From: Escarpia spicata
Lineage: Eukaryota; Annelida; Polychaeta; Sabellida; Siboglinidae
Reading direction: 5' to 3'
Assembly (NCBI GenBank): GCA_963995525.1
Contig: OZ023206.1
Span: 68,678,223 to 68,742,222 of the forward strand
DNA: 64,000 bases
In this document: positions 49,643-59,765 of the stretch, one piece after another
Numbering within the stretch: the stretch's first letter is position 1
Layout: every line of letters begins with the position of its first letter
Made by a program: the position numbers and the translations under genes
Notes under the pieces: generated by a model
Seen by the model: only the letters and a program-made list of their open reading frames with translations
Told to the model about the DNA's origin: nothing
Databases searched by the model: none

Positions 49643-52600
49643 ATGGCAGACAATAACCAGCCGGTACAGCAAGCAGCACAACCGCAATTCAACCCTGTCC
49701 AGGTACCGTTACCAGATCGTTTTCACTTCACCTCGCCTGACACCTGGCCAGCATGGATCAGACGCTTCGACCGCTTCAGGATCGCGTCGGGTCTATCCAA
49801 CCGTCCCGCTAATGACCAAATTAGCACGTTGGTCTATGCGATGGGCGATCAAGCTGAGGACATACTGAATACATTGCATGTCCCAGACGGTGCTACATAT
49901 GATCAATTAAAACAGACGCTCGACGCGTATTTCGGAGTTCGCCGAAACCTCATCATAGAAAGAGCCAAATTCAATCGACGAGTACAACAACCGGGAGAGT
50001 CTGTGGATGTTTTCATCCAAGATTTGTACCGATTGGCTGAACACTGCGACTACGGCGACTTAAGGGAACAGTTGATCCGCGATCGCGTCGTAGTCGGGGT
50101 GATTGATGACGCCCTGTCCGATCGCCTGCAGGCGCAGGCCGACTTGACACTCGATCAGTCAGTCCAGTTGAGTCGGCAAGCCGAGGCTAGGAAGCAGCAA
50201 CGGAAAGTTGTACGCGGCGACACGAAACCAAACCCGACGGCTATCGAGTTCGTCAAGAGGGGTCAACGATCAACGGCGAGTAATAGCACGACTACGACCA
50301 GACATCACGCCGGCAAATGCAAGTGGTGTGGCCAACAACAGCATGACAGGAAGGTCTGCCCTGCGAGACAAGCCATGTGTCACAACTGTCAGAAAACTGG
50401 CCACTTCAGCTCTGTGTGTCGGAGCAGGCCAGAAACGAAGCCGCGTGGCAAATCGCACGTGCACAGCGTTGGAGATGTTTTCCTGGGTGAAATTGAAAAC
50501 CGGGATAGCGGCGTCTGGTCAGCTGACATTACTATAAATAGTACCAACAGAGTCACGTTTAAGCTGGACACTGGCGCAGCGGTATCGGTACTGTCAGACA
50601 GCGTACCAATGCTACAAAACCGGAAATTAACGCCCACCAACAAAACTCTGAGGGGCCCCGGAGGCACAAAGCTTCGAGTACTGGGTACGCTGGTTGCCAA
50701 GCTGCAGTACAGTAGCAAAACATGCACAGAAACGCTGTACGTAATCAAAAACCAGCCAACTTCACTCCTTGGTCGTGACGCTTGTGTGCATCTGAACTTA
50801 ATCAAACTCGCGGTGAACGAGGTTGCAGTACACAAGGACTTTCCTAAGTTATTTCACGGCCTAGGAAAGCTGAAGACGACACATCACATCAATCTCCGGG
50901 AAGACGCACAACCTGTATGCCTGTACGCTCCACGCAAGGTGCCACATCCGTTATTTCCGAGAGTAGAGGAAGAACTCAAAAGGATGGAAGAGCAAGGGGT
51001 CATATCCAAAGTGACCCAGCCAACTGACTGGTGCTCAGGAATGGTTGTTGTACCGAAGCCCAACGGCAAGGTTAGGATATGTGTCGACCTAACCAATCTC
51101 AACAAGGCAGTAAAGAGAGAGGTACATCCGATGAAATCAGTCGATGAAAGTTTGGCGAAATTAGGAAACGTATCAGTGTTCTCCAAGCTAGACGCAAACA
51201 GTGGGTTTTGGCAGTTGCCTTTAGATGAAGAATCAAAACTGCTGACCACATTCATCACACCGCAAGGGAGGTTCGCCTTCAACAGAATCCCCTTCGGTAT
51301 TTCATCAGCGCCAGAAATCTTCACTCGCACGATTTCTATCATCCTACAGGGACTGGATGGAGTCATCTGTCATATGGACGACATACTGGTGTTTGCACCA
51401 AATGAAGCTGTGCATGATGAACGACTGAAAAAAGTCCTCCAACGACTCCAAGACGCGGGACTGACACTTAACGAGAAGTGTGAGTTTGGCAAGAAGAGTA
51501 TACGCTTCCTGGGCCACGTCATCGATGGAACAGGAGTTCATGCGGATGAACAGAAGCTGGAAGCCATCCACAAATACCCAGCACCAACCAACACCACAGA
51601 ACTGAGGAGGTTCACAGGAATGGTAAATCAACTGGGTAAATTTGTGCCGAACTTAGCACAACTCATCACGCCGATCTGCTATCTCCTGAAAGCAGATGTT
51701 GAGTGGCAATGGAGCCCGGTACAAGCACAAACGTTTGAGAGAGTCAAACAAGCACTGACGTCTTCTGTAGCGCTTGCTCGCTATGAACCACAGTGATCAA
51801 CGATCATCGCTGCTGACGCATCGGGCCATGGTCTTGGAGCAGTACTCATGCAAGTCCAAGACAACGGCGATCGAAAGCCAGTGTGCTTTGCTTCACGAGC
51901 ACTAACTGAAGTGGAACAACGATATGCAGTTATCGAAAAAGAAGCACTAGCTGCAACATGGGCGTGTGACAAGTTTGCAGACTATGTTCTGGGCATGGCA
52001 TTCACGCTAGAAACCGACCACAAACCCTTGGTTCCACTCCTGAGCTCTACTGACCTCGCTAAGATGCCTCCACGAATCCAGAGATTCCGTATGCGCCTGA
52101 TGCGATACAATCCAGAGGTCCAGTACGTACAAGGTCATCTACATGTCTCTGCAGATGCCCTGTCACGGGCACCAGTGGGAACTCCGTCGACTACAGACGC
52201 AGAACTCATACAGGAAGTTGAGACATTTGCAGAGATGGCGAACAACGCTCTGCCCGCATCTGCAGTAAAGCTTCACCAGATAAAGACGGCTCAGAAAGGC
52301 GATGAAGTTTGCACAGAAGTTCGCCGATATTGCAGTGAAGGCTGGCCTGCCTTCATGCCGCAAACTCCCTTACTGCGACCTTACTGGGAGAGTAGGAGCC
52401 ATCTCGCCATGATCGACGATCTGCTGCTCTACGACGAACGCATTGTAATCCCACGTTGCATGCGGCTCGACACCCTCAAAATAATACACGAAGGTCACAT
52501 GGGAATCTCCAAATGTCGTTCGCGAGCCAACCAAGCTGTCTGGTGGCCAGGTCTCTCCAAAGAGATAGAAGAGATGGTGTCGACATGCCACACCTGTGCA

Positions 52601-53275
52601 AAGGTGCGGCCAGAGCCAAAAGAGACGTTGATGTCAGCCTCCTTCCCCTCTCGTCCGTGCGAAAGAGTTGGAATGGATCTCTTTGAACTCAACGGAAAAG
52701 GAAGCGGAACGAGCAGTGAGGACCCTAAAGGAGATCCTGAAGAAGAACAACAAGAACGAAGATATTCACCTCGCTCTCCTGACGCAGCGCACGACACCGT
52801 TGCTCAATGGTCTGAGCACAAGTCAACTGCTAATGGGACGTCGCCTGCGGACTCGGCTGCCAGTCATGACAAGCACTCTCCAGCCAGGAGTACCTGGTGC
52901 CGATCTCCAGAAAGTGAGAGAGAGAGAGGGGATGCGCAGCGAGAACGACAACAGCAGCAGTTCAACAGACGCCACAGAGCAAAAGATCTTATACTGTTGC
53001 AACCGGGGGATAACGTGTGGGTCCGGGATCAAGACCGATACGGCACGGTTATGCAACGAGCGCCACAGCCACGGTCGTACATGGTACAGACGCCCAAAGG
53101 AACAATTAGACGCAACAGATCTGCGCTAATTACAATGGACAATCGTCAGAACATTCAAGACGACCACCTGTCACTCCAGAGGAGCCAGGACAACCTCCTG
53201 CTACTCCAAGACGTTGTCCAGACACGACACCACCGTCAGCTCCACCGGCAACAACGGCAGAGCGTCCGGGCGTGA
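49643..53275 (+). pseudogene. gag-pol of the Gypsy element (one stop, integrase core deleted)
   Basis: One continuous frame. Start chosen at 49643 (MADNNQPVQQ), because the earlier ATG at 49598 overlaps the primer site. Gag with two CCHC knuckles (CKWCGQQQHDRKVC and CHNCQKTGHFSSVC, about 50320-50430). Protease FKLDTGAAVSVL (about 50560). RT with FSKLDANSGFWQLPL (about 51180) and HMDDILVF (about 51370). A single in-frame TGA at 51794-51796, then RNase H IAADASGHGLGAV. Integrase zinc region HEGHMGISK...CHTCAK (about 52490-52600) reaches GMDLFELNGK at about 52700, then jumps in another frame to EAERAVRTLKEIL, so roughly 100 or more codons with all three catalytic acids are missing. The frame that continues to 53275 after this point is not the native one. 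It resembles the Mag/K02A2.6-like group. Confidence 0.88.
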
Positions 53276-53424
53276 CAAGTACGAGATCGGGACGTTTGGT
53301 CCACCCTCCATGTCGTTTGAACTTGTAGAGTTAGCGTAGTGACATTGTGGTAAAGACAGTGTTCTGGGGTCACGTGCTCGTAACCTCTGCCCCATAGTTT
53401 AGTCACAGATAATCTCGCCTACAT

Positions 53425-53436
53425 AGAAAAGGGAGA
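53425..53436 (+). promoter_or_regulatory. Polypurine tract of the Gypsy element
   Basis: Twelve purines directly upstream of the right LTR, the standard plus-strand primer position. Confidence 0.85.
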
Positions 53437-53621
53437 TGTAGTAATACCATAACTGCCAGCAAGGCTTTGCTGCACTTGGGACACTACGATAGCGCACCAC
53501 GGCATCCGCCTAGCTATGACCTGGGAGAAGGGTTGAATAAATTAGTATCTGAACGCCATACTTGTCTCTGTCATTCGTCCGTCTTAGTACTCACATTTCT
53601 ACAAACACACGCAACATTAGA
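53437..53621 (+). repeat. Right LTR (185 bp)
   Basis: Same length as the left LTR, with three substitutions. GAGAC follows. Confidence 0.93.
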
Positions 53622-53648
53622 GAGACATCTCATAATGCAATGATGTGA

Positions 53649-53880
53649 GTACATTTTCACAAAGTATGTTTCATAACGAATATATATGTATATAGATACT
53701 TCATCTTTCTCTTCGTTTTATGCCATACGTTTTACACGACTACGCGCTTAGACAGTGTGTTCTTGAATACACTTTCACACTATGTTTCATCACGATTATA
53801 TCTATACAGATACATCATGTTTCTCATTGCTTCATGTCATCCGTTTTACACGAGTAGGCGCTTAGTTCGTGTGGGTAATT
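53649..53880. repeat. Diverged tandem duplication, unit about 115 bp
   Basis: The two halves share TATGTTTCAT, a GATACWTCAT block, CCGTTTTACACGA-like sequence and GCGCTTAG in the same order. Confidence 0.75.
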
Positions 53881-53901
53881 CTGCTGTTACACAGTGTTCG
53901 T

Positions 53902-54335
53902 ATACCCCGTTCACACTACAAACAGGCTTCGAGCCAAATTAGTTAATGCCCTTTAACTAAGTCGGTTCACATACCGTGTTGCTTTCACACTACAACAGCC
54001 AGAAACGGAGTAGATCTTGTCAACTGATGCGGTTCTTTTGATTAATGAGCCACAGAGTAGCAAGTGGGTGTGGCATTAATTATGTCAAATGATGCTAACA
54101 GCTATGGCCTAGGCCAGGGCAAAGATGGCCAGCCGCAACATCTGGCATTAATGAGCTCAATTTAGTTTAGTGCGACTGGACGCTAGTCCCCTTTGCATTC
54201 ACACTAGCAATTTGAACCGGAGTAAAAGTAATGCGGTGCGAAACCACATCAAGTTTATATTTTGTAGTGTGAACGCTCCATTAGGAGCGGAATCGACTGC
54301 GCACCAGATTAAAACTGCTAGTGTGAACGGGGTAT
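53902..54335. mobile_element. 434-bp MITE-like element with 17-bp terminal inverted repeats
   Basis: ATACCCCGTTCACACTA at 53902-53918 is the exact reverse complement of 54319-54335. Internal GTTCACACTAC / GTAGTGTGAACG motifs occur again inside, a subterminal repeat pattern common in MITEs. No clear target duplication was found and no transposase is present. Confidence 0.7.
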
Positions 54336-54345
54336 TAGATACTTA

Positions 54346-54901
54346 AGCTACCTACACAGACAGAATATAAACGGTTTAATTAAACCAATTTATGTTTATA
54401 AATTGAGAGCGTTAACACATGCATTTAGCTCAACCGTTTTAAGGAGGAATTTGATGTGTGTACATGTGCAAGTTAGCATAACAAAATGGCCATATTGTGG
54501 CCAACTCTTTTCAATTCGACCTGCACCCGATCGTCCTCCCACAACTCAATTAACAATGTAATTTCTCCATCATCCCAATTGTCGCGTCGCAATTGCGTTT
54601 CTTTAGCTTTTGCGTTGCTTTGATCCATAGAAGACATGATGCCACCAAAACCTTGTTGATGTTGTAAACAGGAAGCGACGAGGCGCAAGATCCAATGCGC
54701 ATGACTGTGGCGTACTTAAAACGTCTTAGCTAATACGCTTGTGTTCACACTTGCAAACTAAACCACCTACTGAAGCAGATTAGTTAAACCGTTTTAGCTA
54801 AAACGTTTTAACGCTAAATCACGTTCACGCGTATGTTTTCTGACTGGATTAGTTAAAACGGTTTAACTAAACCGTTTTTAAATGTACGTGTGAACGCAGC
54901 T
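54346..54901. mobile_element. PIF/Harbinger-type non-autonomous element, TTA target duplication
   Basis: Ends AGCT...AGCT are flanked by TTA on both sides (54343-54345, 54902-54904), the 3-bp duplication typical of PIF/Harbinger. The subterminal regions share TAAACGGTTTAATTAAACC-like blocks in inverted orientation. It carries a Myb/SANT-like fragment on the minus strand, the type of DNA-binding protein that Harbinger elements encode next to the transposase. No DDE transposase remains. Confidence 0.75.
54473..54688 (-). pseudogene. Myb/SANT-like protein relic of a Harbinger element
   Basis: The 71-codon frame contains RRDNWDDGEITLLIELWEDD, matching the W---E---LI-LW start of Myb/SANT-like (trihelix/MADF type) domains, and ends after one third of the domain. 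It is embedded in the 556-bp element and probably a deletion remnant. Confidence 0.55.
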
Positions 54902-55021
54902 TTAGTTAAACTACCTGCGAGTGATACAGTTATTACCATGGAATTTTAAATGGTAATTGTTTAATTACACACACGTGACGTTGCACTGGCTAGCTATTCA
55001 GTTGTCTTTTGTATTTTTTAG

Positions 55022-55489
55022 CGATGAAGACAGGGATGACACGGATACCTACAACACCAGCAGTACAAGCAGTTCTGACTCGGAGTACGCGTAAGTTACC
55101 TCAATCTTTTGGTCATTCATTATATAATAATACATGAGCTACTCAGAAGTATGGTAATTCTTCACTTGTACTAGTCCTTGTACTGGCGAACTGGATCAAT
55201 GTCTGTGTTTTCAATAAGCCTCCTGTGTATAAGATTTAACGTATCTTTCATACATTTTCAAAAAAAAAATCATATATGTTCCAGAGAAGAAGAGATACGC
55301 TTCGAACACGAATTCTTTTATAATAGCGTGATGGAACAGCTACGGCGAACAATAAAACTTGTCGATCCGCCTTCGCCTTGGTACATGCCGGACCCTACTC
55401 CACCGATATACAACGGTGATGGAGAGGCCTTATGGGGATGGGACACGGGACGGAGGACGAGGGTGTTGATACTAAATAAAACGTTTTAA
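55022..55489 (+). CDS. Last two exons of an unrecognised acidic protein
   Basis: Exon 55022-55090 (acceptor TTTTTTAG, donor GTAAGT) encodes DEDRDDTDTYNTSSTSSSD..., a Ser/Asp-rich, probably disordered stretch. Exon 55285-55489 (acceptor GTTCCAG) continues in phase (GC+A) with EEEIRFEHEFFYNSVMEQLRR and a Pro/Trp-rich end (PPSPWYMPDPTPPIYN), stopping with TAA. AATAAA occurs at the stop itself (55475). I do not recognise a family. Upstream exons were not found; they may lie beyond the transposons to the left. It could also be a remnant of a transposon-borne gene. Confidence 0.5.
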
Positions 55490-55730
55490 ACTTTGAAATA
55501 TGTTGTTGTTACTTACTTACTTATAAACGTTAGCCCATAGGAATGATTCTTACACACGTCCACCTTACATATGCTACGTCAATTACCCTCGTTACACGTC
55601 TTCCAACAGGTTTTAAAGTTTGAAATATTTACATGTTATACACGATAGCACATAGGAATGATTCTTACTCATATCCTGCACACATACGCTACGTCAATTA
55701 GCCCTTGTTTACACCACTCATTCATCCTTA
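55481..55730. repeat. Tandem duplication of about 126 bp at the gene end
   Basis: Unit 1 starts at the last codons and stop of the preceding gene (CGTTTTAAACTTTGAAATAT). Unit 2 (from about 55609) has GGTTTTAAAGTTTGAAATAT. Both contain CATAGGAATGATTCTTAC and GCTACGTCAATTA. The second copy therefore includes a decayed copy of the stop region. Confidence 0.8.
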
Positions 55731-55934
55731 ATTACCCAACATTAGTCCTCATGTCCAATCTCATCACAGAGGCCATGACCCTTAATTAATTACCCCTCAT
55801 GTCCCATCTCCCCACTGGAGGAACTACCTCCACTACATTCCACCACATGACTACACATACATACACACAGATACCCCTGAGACAGGTGCCATCTTAGAAT
55901 ACATTCATGAGTGCCTCGGCCCCGCCGGAATTAA

Positions 55935-56950
55935 CGATTAGGATGGACCCATAAACTACTCCCGAATGTAACTTTCCTGCACGGTTCTACTACCGGTTCC
56001 GCATCTGGTTTGAGCTTGGTACTAACTTCTCCTGGTACACATCCAAATCCTCTGAACAAGTCTTCGTATTCTTCCAAAATATCAGGAGCTTTCTTGTCAT
56101 GTCATGTCACGTCTGTCTTCCCAATATAGGCTGAACTTGACCTGGACAGTTGATGAACAATGCTCGCTTTGAGTGTTCTTTTGTGTTTCACAGTCAAAAT
56201 TGCTTGTCCTGTTACAACACCATTGTAGGCAGTAAGCTTCGTTTTTGTACCTCTCATTTGTGGTCTGCTTGGAAGGGTGTTGTAGTCTTTCATTGGCATT
56301 ATGTTCACATCACTGCTTGTGTCAAGTTTCATAGGAATGACGACATCGTGTACATACAGTGGTACAATCCAATATTCTGTCTTCCTGTGTTCTTCTGTAG
56401 TGTCGACCACAAAGTCGTGTTCTGCTACCACGTGCACTTTCTTCCGTGTTGTCACGTTTGGCTTTGGATTTCTGGCTCTATAACATATGTTGAATCGATC
56501 TCTTCCATGACATCTGTTTCATGTTTGTCCGGTAGCAGGACGTTTTCCTTCGTGACCATAACCGCACTTCATACATTTATATTTGTAAGCGTAGTAGTTC
56601 CCATTTCCGTGGTATTGCCTGAATCCACTTTGATCTTGCCGTGGACCTTTTTATTTTTCTAGTGAACCTATCATGATCGTCTTGTGTAGTGTAAGTTCGT
56701 GAGTGTTCATTAGTTTTTTCGTGTTTCTACACTTCTTGTTCGTATAATAATCTTGTCACGAATCAGTCCTTCGGCTAACTGTTCAAACTGGCATCTTTTT
56801 TTGCTATCTTCTTCAAATCTGTGAGGTATGATGCAAACGACTCGACTTGTTTCTGTGTTCTTTCATTAAAGGGAATAAAAACATGTATTGCTTGAATTCA
56901 TGTTAAATTAGATCCTGCTATATATTTCCATGTCCACCAACCAAAACAAA
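55935..56950 (-). pseudogene. Gypsy gag-protease fragment, minus strand
   Basis: Right to left: gag end with FNERTQKQVESFASYLTDLK (about 56870), a zinc-knuckle-like KCMKCGYGHEGK (about 56570), then the protease with MKLDTSSDVNIMPMKDYNTL (about 56330) and TKTKLTAYNG. Finally ILEEYEDLFRGFG (about 56070), the RT lead-in, ends near 55935. Frameshifts and stops throughout. The sequence differs from both other LTR elements, so it is a third lineage. Confidence 0.75.
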
Positions 56951-57120
56951 TCCCCAAAAATCAAAGAATTAGAAATTCCACATTTTATGTTGTACATCCG
57001 GACATTTTCGAATATGCATATTTTTGGCGCGCTTTTTGGGATGCCGAGATGTGACCGCTTGTTTACATTCATTCTCAGCAATATGACGGCAGAGGTGACT
57101 GTGTAATGCGAATATCATCA

Positions 57121-59304
57121 TGGTTCATTGTGCGGCATTCGGTTGTAATGCACTCTTCTAATCATAGAACAACACACCATTTTTTTTCAGTTCCCTACGG
57201 ATCCAGTTTTATTTAAGAAATGGATCGCAAAAATTAAGCGAGCTAACATCAAGGGATTCAAGCCGACGAAACACAGCCGGCTTTGGCCTTTGCTCCGGTC
57301 ATTTTGAGAAAAACTGTTTTGATCGCGATCCGGAGATGTTGGCAACCCTTGGATATCCTGGTGCTCGAATATCGTTGAAAAGCGATGCAGTCCCAACAAT
57401 ATTCCCGACAGTAGAAGCCGTCAATCCGCCGAAGACAGGCGTCGGCACGGGCAGGATCGACGGCCGCTTTGCCCGAGTCGAAGGCAAGCGGGTCTCGCAA
57501 GCGTAGTTCCAGTGCCGCAGTCGCCGCTGCAGGCTCCGCTGCCACTACAGCCGGCTCCGCAACTACACCCATGGCTTCTTCGGGGTACCAGGTTCCTTCT
57601 ACGAGTGATGAATTTACGAGGTCTGCTCACCGAAAGCGGCAACGAATCAAGGTAATTCTTATATGTGATTTCTACTATTATTATTCTGTAGGTCTAGTAT
57701 AATGCCTGGACTGGACGGTCTCGTGTGTGTCAAAATAAGTTATTCAACTTATTGTCATTGTACCCCATTGGCATTGCCAATGGTTCCAATCATATCACGG
57801 AACTCTTCCTAAGTATCTTATATTCTAAATGTTGTAGTTATGCACGATCTACTATAATAAATCTACATATACTCAGTTTTGTGGAAAATTTGATAGTGTA
57901 ATCAAATCGATTCAGGTGACTGTTTTTATCATTATCATGGTTACAGGAATGTAAGGCAATAAAACAAAAACGTCAACAAATTAATTGATGCTAGTTTGTT
58001 AGTTATGCATTTAATTAATCTATGTACTTTTACATGCAAATAAGAAATAATTATTTTAATTATACTCATTGCCAAGTCAGGTTAGTCTGTTATCATAAGT
58101 TTTTTAAACAGTAAGAAGCAATACTTAAATATGTTCACATTCGGATGTGGGTCGTTGCCCAGCTACCAAGTGTGAAAATGGTAATTTGCCAAGTTGTGAA
58201 ACAATAACAATAAATGCAATGCAAGTTGCAAACCTATCTATTGTATATTTAATAGATGATTAGTTATAACCAAAAATAAAATGTTCACAAGTAATATATT
58301 GTCACATTTTCCAGGTAATTGTTTGCATAAAAGTGTAACATAACAAAAGTAACTATGTCTCTGTGTAGATTCTGTAAGCGTGATATCAATTATTTATGAT
58401 GTTTTTATCATAGAATAAACAATACATACCTTGCAACTTGAAATTAATTTGTATTTTTCACAGCTAGGCAGTCTGTTCACACTTGGAAGCTGGGCAAATG
58501 ACTAGACAAATGGATGTACTCCTTTCTGACAAGATGGTAAAAGACAGGATTTTGTTTGCTTTTGTCAGAAACCTACAACAATTTATTTTTTTGCAAATTC
58601 TATAAGGGTCATTTGTTATTTCAGTTATTTGCTGACATTCTGGCAGCAGCTCGAGATAGGCCACCGTCGACCAAGAATGGGTCATCTGAAGATACAGCAA
58701 CTGAATATGACAGCTCTCGTACGGATTCCTGTGATACAGAGGATTCCACACCTGGGTCAGTCACAGCTTCCACTCCAAAAAGGAGCAGCAAATGCTTTCA
58801 GGTTGACATCAGGCCATCAACTCGCACGAGAAGAGTGCAAGCAGTCTGTGCATCAGAGCAGGTTGCTGTGCAGGTGACATCAGCAGTGAGGTCAACGAGT
58901 GTGCAGTGCAGTTTGTTGACTGGTCCGATTAGTGACTCGAGTGACTAAAACGGGGAGGAAGTGACATCTGCTGCAGATCCAGAGTATGTTTGCTCTGACA
59001 ATGAGTCGACTAGTCGTGACAGCAGCAACAGTGACAGCGATGACCATGTCGACCAGTACACTGACACAGAGGAGGGTGTTACAAACAAGACTCCCTTGAG
59101 GAAAGATTGCTGCCCTTCCAGGGAGAGGTACTTCTTGGTGGCAGAGTCTTCACTTCGTCATCTTTTCGCACGTTGCCGAAACTGCACTGGCCAAACCAAT
59201 GTCGTAGTGCAGCAGTTTCTCGGCTCAATGGGAAGTTGCCCTGTAAAGATAACAATTGGTCTGTAGATGTGAAGCTATGCTATTTATTAGCATGTCATAG
59301 GTAA
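57121..59304 (+). pseudogene. THAP-domain, Kolobok-like transposase gene, broken and truncated
   Basis: From 57121, MVHCAAFGCNAL gives the first THAP cysteines. After frameshifts, VLFKKWIAKIKRANIKGF and CSGHFEKNCF supply the central Trp and the C-x2-H pair of the C2CH zinc finger, and the AVPTIFP motif is readable (about 57390). A Ser/Ala-rich stretch ends KRQRIK at a donor (GTAATTC, 57652). An intron 57652-58623 leads to exon 58624 (LFADILAAARDRPP...) in matching phase. After a stop near 58946 the frame continues with acidic DSDDHVDQYTDTEEG, then ERYFLVAESSLRHLFARCRNC (about 59125), the start of the transposase part usual in THAP/Kolobok proteins. It ends by about 59304. Four or more lesions make it non-functional. 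Confidence 0.65.
57652..58623. other. Presumed intron of the THAP gene
   Basis: AT-rich, no open frame of note. It ends with acceptor TTATTTCAG at 58623. Confidence 0.5.
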
Positions 59305-59765
59305 AGTGATCAACAAAATGGACTAGATAACTTGTTTATCAATGGGTATTTGCTGAAGCCATATTCTCATGTGTGTTGTTTGGCTTATAACCATTGTCTG
59401 TGCACCGTGTGGTGATTCACATTGTGTTACCAGGTCTACACAGTTACCAACATTTGGAATGATTCATCCCAGTAACACTGTGTTATGAAACTTGCTTGAA
59501 GAATTTGTAATGATTCAACCCAGTAAAACTGTGTTCTGAAACTTGCTTGATGGATTTGTAATAAATATGTCGCACAAAAAATGTGATTAAAAATGCTATG
59601 TCCTTATGATTTTTATGGACATAGTCGTAGGGCACATATATACCCACTGGTAGCATCTCACATATAAGACCCCTAAGGTTACACTAAACCCCTAGGTCTA
59701 GGACATAACCCTTCAGGCTATAACCCATTACCATAATTATTCAATTGTTCTGCATGTTGTTTCTG
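59305..59765. other. Spacer with a short tandem repeat
   Basis: A unit of about 60 bp containing ATGATTCATCCCAGTAACAC and GAAACTTGCTTGA occurs twice (about 59460 and 59510). Nothing else recognised. Confidence 0.45.

Larger units (their letters stand above)
49414..53621 (+). mobile_element. Gypsy-type LTR retrotransposon, young, integrase-deleted
   Basis: 185-bp LTRs at 49414-49598 and 53437-53621 differ at three positions. A 5-bp target duplication GAGAC flanks it (49409-49413, 53622-53626). The primer site TGGTGGCAGCGG (49599-49610) directly abuts the left LTR and is complementary to the 3' end plus CCA of a tRNA-Leu of the AAG type. The purine tract AGAAAAGGGAGA (53425-53436) abuts the right LTR. 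Low LTR divergence implies recent insertion. Its own integrase lacks the catalytic core, so it probably moved with help from an intact relative or was damaged after insertion. Confidence 0.93.
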
